Shown: one piece after another, positions 9,952-18,947 of the stretch
How positions within the stretch are numbered: position 1 is the stretch's first letter
Layout: the number at the start of each line of letters is the position of its first letter
NCBI GenBank assembly: GCA_949317995.1
Contig: OX439038.1
Span: forward strand, 37,887,113-37,951,112
Direction of reading: 5' to 3'
Length of the DNA stretch: 64,000 nt
Source of the DNA: Acholoe squamosa
Taxonomy: Eukaryota; Annelida; Polychaeta; Phyllodocida; Polynoidae
Notes under the pieces: model-generated
The model's input: only the letters and a program-made list of their open reading frames with translations
Database searches by the model: none
What the model was told of the DNA's origin: nothing
Translations under genes and position numbers: made by a program

Positions 9952-11181
9952 ATGATAATGCCCAACACAGATTCCTGCGCCCAAAACGTCACATTAGACC
10001 CCATTGCTCAGGTACCCATTAACCTATCACTATGGCGGCACTTTGGAAACCCACCAGCCAATGTTTCTGGGGTAACCATAGCAACTAACCCACCCGCATT
10101 AAGGCTACCCCACTACCGCCGCCTTAAGACGCTCCACACCCAAAAATTGTTTCCCCTTTTCAAAGATGTAATTAATTTAAAGGAGGCTGCAGGATCAATC
10201 CATGATAAATCCTCAATACTGTCCATAAGCACCATAGCACACCTTGGATATCATCTAGAGTATTCACCATGGTTACACCTGTTGTCACCAATCATAGCAC
10301 TGCTCTGCTGCATCCTTACGTGCCATGTGCACATGAGAGTAACACATCTGGTGCACTTAATCAGTATCCACAGCACTCCAGCAATGGCAGACGTCGCTTC
10401 TTGGACCAAACTCAAGGAAATGATCAAGAAGACCAACTCAGAGTGGCCATCGCCCACCACACCTACAGAGGAGACAGACACCAACATATGGGTACAACTA
10501 CCAGGTAGATATGACACCATGGTATCAGTCGCTGTCCTTTTGATAGCGCTGCTCATACTCAGAGCTGTCTGCAGGAGGTGCCTCCGGCACTGGCCATACT
10601 GGAGACAGGAGCCATCGGATAACACAGCTAAATTTGTGCTCAGGATACACTCGGAGGGGAGAACCTTCAGTTTCCCCCTTGCAAACATGGTGTACGGCAG
10701 AAATCTGTGGCCAGCATCCATCATTGCACCAAAACTGACCCCACTCCGGCTAACCAAGCCCCTGGGACACTACCTGGATGCTATATGGAGGAACGAGGTC
10801 ACCATGATCATTGCCGGCCGCCTGAGGACCATCCGCCTGGAGCGGTACCCTAGGTGCCCTCTGTTCTGGAGAATTCCTCTGGCGTTGATTTTCAAATCCA
10901 AGCCACACACTCTACCACTGGTCATTGAAGAAAACGGACAGCCGGACTACCAGCTAACACCCTGTGATGGCGAGTCCTCGGCGAGTTTCGCCCCGATTTC
11001 GCCCCTTCGACCCAGGAGGACATATCAGAAGAGAAATCGCGAGCCCCAGCCATCTTCAAGCAAGAACGACCCGATCGAGCTGGCTCTGCTGAACCCCAAG
11101 GAGGCCCAGCCTCCCAAGGACCTGTTTATGTTTAATCCAAACCTGGCTGAGAGGGCCACAGACATAGTTGATGGTAGGTAA
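9952..11181 (+). CDS. Env-like membrane protein, 409 aa
   Basis: This is the longest ORF outside the gypsy-type elements. The first 100 residues contain three N-glycosylation sequons (NVT, NLS, NVS) and a helical stretch with heptad character. Two hydrophobic segments follow: one near residues 104-122 (LHLLSPIIALLCCIL) and one near 192-208 (VSVAVLLIALLILRAVC), the second followed by a basic cluster. The 200-residue tail is soluble and ends in a basic, Ser/Pro-rich region. Order and sequons fit the transmembrane subunit of a retroelement envelope, but two membrane segments and the long tail are unusual. No RT or integrase of the same composition is adjacent. I consider an Env remnant the best reading; another retroelement or viral membrane protein is possible. 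Confidence 0.4.
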   Translation: MIMPNTDSCAQNVTLDPIAQVPINLSLWRHFGNPPANVSGVTIATNPPALRLPHYRRLKTLHTQKLFPLFKDVINLKEAAGSIHDKSSILSISTIAHLGYHLEYSPWLHLLSPIIALLCCILTCHVHMRVTHLVHLISIHSTPAMADVASWTKLKEMIKKTNSEWPSPTTPTEETDTNIWVQLPGRYDTMVSVAVLLIALLILRAVCRRCLRHWPYWRQEPSDNTAKFVLRIHSEGRTFSFPLANMVYGRNLWPASIIAPKLTPLRLTKPLGHYLDAIWRNEVTMIIAGRLRTIRLERYPRCPLFWRIPLALIFKSKPHTLPLVIEENGQPDYQLTPCDGESSASFAPISPLRPRRTYQKRNREPQPSSSKNDPIELALLNPKEAQPPKDLFMFNPNLAERATDIVDGR

Positions 11182-12108
11182 AATTTCGACTCACATATCC
11201 AACATGGCCGATCTTTGTACATGTAGAAATAATCCAAGGCCCGTCCGCCTCACCCTTATTAATTACCGGCCGCCCCCACCATCATATAACTTAGGACAGT
11301 CCCAAGGTTATACCCAAATGTCAGTAATGCTTGGAAGATACCATCACACTTATGTGGGGATGACAGGTAGCCCTCACACACAACGTCAGATAAGATGGCG
11401 ATAACGCCATGAAGACGCTGAGGTGGGGATTACCCCCTAACCCAACCACCTCATCAGACCCCCGCCCACCCCTACAGTGAACCCCAACCTCAGGACATTG
11501 TCCAAAGCAAACCCCACACCGCTAAAAACAACAAGCCTTATAGGCTACATAACATCATAACAATAGATAAGCCTAACCAACACAACAAATCGGTTTACAC
11601 TGATTCTTATCAACGTCAACACAGACTGCGGCGTCTGGCCCGATAACTTTCGCGCCACACGCGGCAGCCTGGCCCCATTTTGGTTTCGTATCAAAAACCG
11701 AAAGTGCCGGATGTCACGGACGTCACCATGACTACCATCGGCCATGTGACACCTGCACATGGCGTTTCTGTCACAACAACAACATTAGCACATGTTCACA
11801 CCTTAACTTGCTCAGATTGAACTTACCCTGTCGTTTGCTCAGCAGGCCCACCACCGGACACAGCTACAATCCCCTCAGGACCAGAGGCCAAGCCCAAGAC
11901 AGAGGGACCAGCACCACCAGGTCCAGAGGCACCTTCATCTCTGCATCCTGTAGGCCTCGGACCCCAATGCCCCCAGCATACAGGATGCACAACAACAACT
12001 TCTGCACACATATGAGAGGGCAAACATCATCTGCAGCCCTCTGCACACCATGCAACCACAGACCTGATAGCTTCACCTGCCCCTGTTCCTACAGCAAAAC
12101 GGTCCCCA
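11182..12108. other. Unassigned sequence between the Env-like ORF and a downstream small ORF
   Basis: A 126-codon open frame on the + strand (11808-12188) is Pro/Thr/Ser-rich without motifs and overlaps the next ORF; I do not call it a gene. The segment remains C-rich on the + strand, continuous with the Env-like region. Confidence 0.35.
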
Positions 12109-12411
12109 TTGACTGGAGGAACAGAGCGGCATATTCCCCCCAGGACAGCATGGAGGCCCATGCCAACTCACCGACCTTCTCCAGCTGAGCCCCCAACACC
12201 CACAGACAGTGAGGACTCAACCATTTCCGAGGCTGGAAACCTAGTCTCAGTGACGGAGGACTTTGCAGACCTCGCCCTCTCCTACAGGCCCATTAGGCAA
12301 AGGACCAAAAGGAGGGGTGAGGGCCGCTTCATGAAAACAAACTTCAAACAGCATGGCAACCTACTACCCAACAGCTTCCATGCAGGAAAGCATTTCAGGA
12401 AAAACAAGTGA
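12109..12411 (+). CDS. Small acidic/basic ORF of unknown function
   Basis: The 100-codon frame has a proline-rich start, an acidic centre (PTDSEDSTISEAGN) and a basic end (RQRTKRRGEGR...FRKNK). It lies on the same strand as the Env-like ORF and keeps its base composition. It may be a tail fragment of the same protein or a separate small ORF; I cannot tell which. Confidence 0.25.
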   Translation: MTGGTERHIPPRTAWRPMPTHRPSPAEPPTPTDSEDSTISEAGNLVSVTEDFADLALSYRPIRQRTKRRGEGRFMKTNFKQHGNLLPNSFHAGKHFRKNK

Positions 12412-13382
12412 CAGTATCTCAATAGCGACAATGAAGTTTGGACCTTTGTAATATGTTGTGGAAACACAACCTTCCCCCGACCCCCCATACAACCACCCAA
12501 GATAATTATTTTTGGACAAAAGACTGACTCTTTATTTTGTAAACAAGGTCAACCTTTTTCTTATGCCTGCAAAGGATTGGCAAACTCTTATGATCTTATA
12601 GGTGATTTTTATAACATGACCTTTTATAATGTCACCTTAGGTGCTACAAGATCATCCCTTTTCGTACACCTTTTTCAAGCTCAACTATGTTTTGTATTTA
12701 TGAGCTTTAGTCAGTAGTATAAATAAGATCATAGTTATCCTTAAGTTCTTAAGTTTGGCACAAACTATATAGAGCAGGGCCAACAGTCACATCGAATACT
12801 ACCTTGACCCTGCTCTACATACAATTTTCAAAATTTTTCCCAACAGGATCGACAGCCAGATCGAACACCACCTTGGTCAACTTTTTTTTACAAAAAAATA
12901 CCTGGCTAGATATGTGTGGATCAACACGGTAAAAGGTATGCCCACATACCCCCTCACTGGCTTACCTTTTACCATGTTGATCCACATGTGCCCTTGGCAG
13001 CTTGAAGCCAAATTTATCTTGGGAAACTCCCAACCTTGATTTGACCTCCTGGTGCCAACTCCACAAACCGTGTAAATTTTTGTTTTCTCTGTACATTATA
13101 CTTGTAAATACTCAAGATACCTCAGCTTAGAAAGAATGTATTTTTATACTCCAATGTATCACTATATAGCTCACGACAAGCTCAAGTACAAAACAGTATT
13201 CACGACATGCCAAAAATATTTTTACCTATTCATTCTCGTAATAATATGTATTATAAGCCTTCTTTGATCCAACAAGGTATTAGCATGCTACCTGTATCTC
13301 TTGTTTTTCAGTTCCATAAAGGAACCTCTATGTATACTTTTTTTATATGATATTTTCATACCGAACACCTCTTTATACCATG
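12412..13382. other. Noncoding stretch with strong inverted repeats
   Basis: No gene is seen. It holds inverted repeats at 12771-12779/12808-12816 and 12915-12938/12963-12986. A TATA-like GTATAAATAAG lies near 12718. The composition is AT-rich compared with the preceding ORFs. It may be the 3' end or LTR of the Env-bearing element, but no LTR pair was found. Confidence 0.4.
12915..12986. repeat. 24-bp inverted repeat (stem-loop)
   Basis: Arms 12915-12938 and 12963-12986 (TGTGGATCAACACGGTAAAA and its complement plus four more bases) pair with one mismatch around a 24-nt loop. A shorter hairpin with AGAGCAGGG arms precedes it at 12771-12816. Confidence 0.7.
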
Positions 13383-13646
13383 TACCTTATATGCATAATA
13401 CCCAAAATTGTCAATGGACTTGGCAGAGCCCTTATTATTAATGATTTTCCTCCCTTAAACCTCAGGAACACCAGGCGACAGGTCTCACCCACCACACCAG
13501 ACGGCACCAGTTATTATTATACCTCTACACTACCATACAATAGAGGTTAATTTATAGTTAAACATACCTTATATGCATAATACCCAAAATTGTCAATGGA
13601 CTTGGCAGAGCCCTTATTATTAATGATTTTCCTCCCTTAAACCTCA
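13383..13646. repeat. 82-bp direct duplication flanking an LTR/UTR scrap
   Basis: 13383-13464 and 13565-13646 are identical by eye. Between and overlapping them, 13459-13564 is a reversed copy of the 3' UTR/LTR junction of fragment F (27067-27170), including the first 70 bp or so of the LTR. The start of the LTR scrap shares CCTCA with the repeat end, which suggests microhomology-mediated repair. Confidence 0.8.
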
Positions 13647-14534
13647 CACAGAGACGAGTAGGAATGTGGGGATTTGTCAATGGACTATTCTGGGTATTAT
13701 TCATTATTTTACATAATTTTACATAATAATAGGAGTCGACCATATATAAATGTTTTAAGACAAAGTAACATACATATACACTATGATATAAGATTAAAGA
13801 GAGTTATAGGTCGAAACAAGTTCGAAAGAACTTGTTCGAAACCGTACATAGAGTATTAATTTGTATGTTAAATAACGATATACCATATGATTTTAAGTTG
13901 CGTGACCCGAAAAGAAAAATTTTTGTTGTTCACGTATGAACACTATATATTACTTTTTTTAACACAGTTTACAATAACTGTGGGTTTTTATAACTATAAT
14001 AATATACATATACACCTCTATACCACTACTATCCCCGAGATATGAACACAATGGGTGTGTACCTGAGAAATATTAAATAGCTTTAAGGTAACAGATCATG
14101 TAGGTATATAGCACCAATTATTATGTTTTATGAGTTCGATCATAGTGGACGACGTTATGATCGAAATTATTACAACAGGAATAATATTTTTATGCGTAGG
14201 GTAAGAGGACTAGTGGTTAATTAAATTATATATAATATGTTTCTATAGCAGCCCACCAGCGTAGTGGGTCTGCCGTACAGTAAAAATTAACTTCGGGGTA
14301 TCTTCAGGGTCGTTCACTGCTTGTCTGCAGATCCATTCGGCGGGTGACGGACTTGGCGGTGGCAAGCCGCGTCGCTGTGTGGTGTGCCCTGATCAAGATG
14401 GGAAGATGTAGATTCGTCCATTTGGCTCCGTGGGTCTGCATCCGTCCGGGCATCCGTCAGGTTCGGGGCACAGTATCAGTAGTCGGGGGTCCCGTAGGGT
14501 AGGGTCATCGGCTGTATTCGGATTACATCGGTCA
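13647..14534. other. AT-rich stretch, probable 3' UTR of element A
   Basis: No coding frame is supported. A stem-loop with a GAAA loop lies at 13811-13839, an ACAGTT...AACTGT stem-loop at 13963-13982 resembles those in the 3' UTRs of elements B and C, and an imperfect CGTGA...TCACG hairpin precedes it. At about 14290 the sequence switches to GC-rich ORF3-like composition. No LTR matching the element A 5' LTR is found, so the 3' boundary of A is unresolved. Confidence 0.5.
13811..13839. repeat. Hairpin with GAAA loop
   Basis: ACAAGTTC and GAACTTGT pair perfectly around GAAA, extended by TCGA/TCGA with one bulged A. Its role is unknown. Confidence 0.6.
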
Positions 14535-17500
14535 TTACAAGTCTGTCTCCATCACCGTTTTCCCAGAATGGGTTTCCGGATCGGAGTCCAGACTGATCAG
14601 GTTGTCGACCACGGGTGTTCGGGCAGGGTCTGTAACAACCGTGGTTGTTTCTGGGGTAGGGGCTGCCGCGTCAGCCTGTCTGGTCGGGGTGGCAGTTGCA
14701 GCAGCAGTGGCGCCTTCGAGCTCCCTCTTGGGTCCTGTTGGAGGTGCGCCAGCACTGGCGGAGGCTCTCGGGGTAGGCATACTAGTGAATCCGAAGGATT
14801 CAATGTCTGCCTCGAGTTGTCTGTTCTCCTGCAACTTGGCCTGGAGCTTTTCGAAGGCACTTTCAGCTGTGCCATCCCAGTCTTTCATGAAGCAGCCGAA
14901 CACTGCCATGAATCGAACGTCCTGATGGTCATATTGGCTTCTCAGCTCCTGAAGCTGTGACTCGTACTTCAGCTTCATGGCCTTGGCCTCGTTTTCACGT
15001 TGGAGCGAGGCTCGAAGCTGATCCCTCGCTTGTCCCTGCATGTCCTGTGAGATTCGGGCGATTTCTCGTCGTTGGATCTCGTGCAGACATTCAAACACGC
15101 CTTCGGTAACGCCCCGGAGGTACCCGGTGGCCTGGCTGATATGTCTTTCTTGCCACGCCTGGAAGACGTCGGCCTGAATATCACAGGTTTCCTGTGTCCG
15201 GTTCTTGATATAGTCATCGGGATCTTCCAACTCGAGGTTAGATTTCACCAAGTGTAACACGTTGGTGGTCCTCATGTTTCGTGTTGGAGGAGTCGGCACA
15301 GGGGGCGTGTGGGTATCGGAGCCGCTCTCATAAGCAGAGCTCGATGTGGCTGTGGCACTCGGGGATGGGGTAGCTGTGTTGGTTCGTCGAGACGACCCAA
15401 CTACAGCTCCACTCTCATCTATGGTCAGACCTCGGCCCCTGCCGACATCGGGGAGGGGTTGGCTGGGGTCTTTCAGAGCGACTTCGCGTCCGGGTCGTTT
15501 CGGGTCCACCGGTCGGACCCGTCCTCGTGAAGAGGTGTTAGCAGGGTTGGCCGGGGGACCCATTGGCTTCGGTTTCCCCGAAGGCAATAGGGTTTGGGAC
15601 TCGGGACCGGGTGTCTGGGTTTCAGACAGAGTGGGGAACTCGTCTGCTTCGGCATCTGGCTTGCCTCGGTGCCGAATGGCGGATTCGGTGTGACCTGCAA
15701 ACCAGTCGGAGTGTGATAGGGTGTTCCGTCCCTCAAACCAGGTCTGGTGGTTACCTGTCGAGGTCCCTGCTGCGGGTCGATAGGAGCTCGAGTTCAGGGG
15801 CGAGACGTGCTACAGGCTCGAGGGGTCACGGGATGTGGCCCCCGCGATTGTGCTCGGATCGGGGGACCTCTTCTTGTGTTCCGGAGCTGGGGCTGGGGAC
15901 TGAGACTCCGACCTCGGTCGTTTAACGTCCCGTCGGGGATCGCTACCCGGATGTGGTCGGGGTCTCCCATTGCGGTCGACCGCGTCGGGATCCCTCCTCT
16001 GGACTTTGACACGCCAGTGCATTTCAGCAGACATGTCAAATCGGTGGGAGCGCACGTTCTTGAGGAAGTAGGCGTCCTGCTTCCCCTCGACTGTGTGGCA
16101 CAGGTGGTCAGTTCTCATAGTGATCTTTAGTCTCTCCTCGGAGGTCATTTGATCCCACTTCGACATAAGTCGCTCGTGGAGTTTCAGGGCCTTCAAACGA
16201 GCGTCGCTGGCTTTTAGACCATGGACCTGAGCTAAATGCTCGGCCATGCGTCCCCGCCTCGTGGTTCTCAGCCCTTGGCACTTCTTGTTTTCGTTCTTTT
16301 CATTAGAACATCGGTACACGGGCCCGTGGTGCATGTGATACTCCACGAGGTGTCTAAAGAACGAGTCTTTTGAAGGCCAGACTCTCTCAGTCTCTGCAGC
16401 GTTGACGCAGATCTCGAAGGGACAGGTGGGGTTCGAGGATGTCCATGTTGAAGCCGCGTATTGCAGCTTCGTTCGATGCTCGAAGCCATAGTAAGACTTA
16501 GGTGTCTTACTGGTGTCTCCGAGAGAAGCCACCCACACGCGATAGAACTTCGCGGGGCCAGAGTCCTTCTTCAGGATTTTCATCCATTCCTCGTCGTCAC
16601 TATCGCCGTCGCGGTTAGTGGCGGGAGGAATCGAGTAGCTGTCAGTGTGACGCTGACAGTCCATAAAGCACTTCGGGGTGTAGTCCGGGAATCCGGTTCG
16701 GGCATTGACCCACTTGTTCAAGCAGGACTCGTCAGGGGCGTCCCCCAGGGGCTCCTCTAATGAGTCAATGTTTTCCAGCAGGTGCCGGCTCATTTCGGCG
16801 ACCTGCTTGTCGCGGTCTCCATTTCCCTCGTCCTGAATTTCCTCCTCCTCGGCTGCGGTGCTGGTGACCGGCTCCGGGGCCAGAGGGGTCGTTCTCCGTG
16901 AGGGTCTCGTTCGGGTAGACCTCGAGGGGGGTGAGGTATCATCCTCCCTTGTGGTCTTTCCACTTCGGGTTCGACTCCGCGAGCTTCGAGACGAAGTCGA
17001 GGCTGCGGAGTCGTCGCTTTCGTCCGCCTTCTCTTCTACCACCTTTTTCTTGCGGCGGCTCGATTTGGACTTAGCCTCGGGTTTGTCTGTGGATTCCTTC
17101 TGGGCTTTTTCCACGTCTTTCTTGAGCTTCGATTTCCGCTTCATGAGGTCTTTGCGCTCGCGCTCAATGGCCTCTTGGCGGGCATCAAGCTCCTCGAGGC
17201 TCATTTCTCGGGCGGTATTTACCTTGGTGGAGTAGCAAGCTCCACCCTCTAGGCTCGAGGCAGCTTCGGGAATCCTGCTGGCCACGTCTCCGTCGCGAGC
17301 GGTCTCATTCGTCATTCTCTGCTCTTCACGTTCGAGCTCGGGGTCCGCCAAAAGAGCGTCCTCTTCCTCACGGACAGGGGAGTTCTTCTGTGAACTAGAC
17401 ATGAACGCGTAGGTGCGTTCTCGGGGTGGTCCTTGTGGTAGAAGGACTTCGCGGGAGTGGATGCTGGGAAGGCGTTCCTCGAACCCGATCAGGCCATACA

Positions 17501-18074
17501 GCAGGGGGTACGCTGTCTGTGACCTAATTCGGTCGTCTTCGCAGATGGCGTCAACAACGGCAACTAGGCCGTCGCTGATGCACATCGCTTCGGCGAGTCC
17601 GAAGTAGTTCTCGAACCAAATGTCCGAGACGTCAGTGACCCCGGTGTCGATGCATCCTCGGCAAATTCTCTGCTGCAGATCGTAGGGTATCATCTGTGGA
17701 GGTTCGCCTTTGAGGCCCAGGTGTTTCGGTGGACAATACCGATTCTTGCCCGTGGCCGTTCGGATAAATCCTTTCGTCACGTTCACGTACCCGACAGCTG
17801 GTGGTCGGTCGGTGAAAGTCACGGGGACTTCGATGATGACTGAAGGTGTGGTTCCTTCAGTCGTACTCGGACGGGGAGTTCCCGGGGCGACTAGTTCTGC
17901 ACCTCTTGGGATGCTCAGGGTATCGGGAGTCGTTTCAGGGATAGATGACTCCATTTCGGTGGTGTCCATTAGTTCCACTATTGGACTTCGGGGTGCCTCA
18001 TCATGGGCTCGAAGTGGAGTCGGGTGTCCGTCGGGGTTGGCCGTTACGGTCGCCATCACCTCCGACTGAGCCAT
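14535..18074 (-). CDS. ORF3 of element A, about 1180 codons with one in-frame TAG
   Basis: Function unknown; this is the longest and cleanest copy. One frame runs from ATG at 18074 to the stop at 14535 and is interrupted only by a TAG at 15810-15812; both halves are in the same phase. Order: disordered N-terminus; a folded block from about residue 95 to 220 (YCPPKHLGL...FEERLPS); a charged coiled coil (LDARQEAIERERKDL region); an Arg/Ser-rich part; an acidic WVNARTGF block; paired C2H2-like fingers (CPFEIC...HLVEYH and YRCSN...KKC...HLAQVH); a basic linker; then after the TAG a GPESQTL element, a helical segment and MAVFGCFMKDWDGTAES, which matches the C-terminus of the other copies. It extends further C-terminally than B or C. 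The TAG may be a nonsense mutation or a readthrough codon. No membrane span is seen. Confidence 0.85.
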
Positions 18075-18614
18075 ATTTCGGGCTCAGACGGCTCAGGGAG
18101 TTGTTCTCCTTCGTTCAGGGAACAAAAGGAGTCGGTGGCAGTCGGAATGAAGGAAGCTCTGGCACTAAAAGTGGCAGGAAGAACAGCGGCACGTCTTACC
18201 TCGGTAAGACGGTTCGCGTGCTGTGAGCGATGTTAGGGGCACAACAAGCGAAGCGGGACCATTGCGCATGCGCCACCGCACTGCGCCGCTCCGGCATTCC
18301 GCTCCCCAGCGCCCCCCTTCCCGCTCGTGGCAGGCGTCCGTACTACCCCGGATAACCAGGGATCGGGGTTGGTGTTCTCGGTAGGCCGTTGGTGGACTTA
18401 CCCCCTCCACTACTCATATCGGCAGGAGTTCGGCAGAATAACGGGTAGCATCTTGCGTACACGTCAGCTAAGCTGTCTGCCACCCACAGGAACCATGAGT
18501 AGGGTGGTAATGTCCGGTGTGGTCGTACTTCGAATCGTATTCGAGGTATCTCAACCTCCAAACATATAACAAGACACATAAACAGGACGATACACTCGTT
18601 GTGATTTCGGAACA
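18075..18614 (-). promoter_or_regulatory. Pol-ORF3 spacer with NRF1-like palindrome
   Basis: This untranslated spacer lies at the same position as the CRE-bearing spacers of B, C and E but has a different core: a TGCGCATGCGCC palindrome (18263-18274, NRF1-type) inside a CpG-rich block. This supports a promoter role by position and composition rather than by sequence identity. Confidence 0.5.
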
Positions 18615-18947
18615 TTAAGTAACAGCAGTCCGTCCGGCAATTCTGGGACTGCGTCTCACCTCTCTTTCCGTGTTCTTCAACTGAGATTCTCGAGAAGGTT
18701 TAGTAGAACGTGCCAACAGTTTCCCCCTACCTCGAATTCTCCGTTCCGCCGAGACAATTTTCTCACGATTGGGTTTTAAATTCGTGTCGTTTTCGACCCT
18801 AGAGGGTCGTCCTCCCATCGTCTTTTTGTTATTTGCCATTTTAGCAGGTCGACCTCTTCTCCTCTTAGGGGCCGTAACCTTCATTTTACCCGACAATTTG
18901 TTGGTCTTCATCAGGATCTCGTCCTTCTCCTCAGTCATTTGCGGCAT
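18615..18947 (-). CDS. pol: Basic Pol tail of element A, out of frame with pol
   Basis: The 110-codon frame encodes the lysine/arginine-rich tail seen fused to integrase in element B: an AT-hook-like RRRGRPAK, a second RGRGK, and the ending RRSPRIAGRTAVT. It overlaps the end of pol by 17 nt in another frame. A single-base indel that detached the tail is the simplest explanation; translation as a separate small protein cannot be excluded. Confidence 0.7.
   Translation of the reverse strand: MPQMTEEKDEILMKTNKLSGKMKVTAPKRRRGRPAKMANNKKTMGGRPSRVENDTNLKPNREKIVSAERRIRGRGKLLARSTKPSRESQLKNTEREVRRSPRIAGRTAVT

Noticed and set aside
13860-14025. Candidate 3' LTR of element A ending CACCTCTATA
   Set aside because: The ending and following ACTATCCCCGAG recall an LTR/PPT junction, but the body has no similarity to LTR-A.
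14430-14960. Plus-strand 176-codon frame opposite ORF3-A
   Set aside because: Antisense shadow of the conserved ORF3 C-terminus; GC-rich codons of ORF3 leave the complement open.
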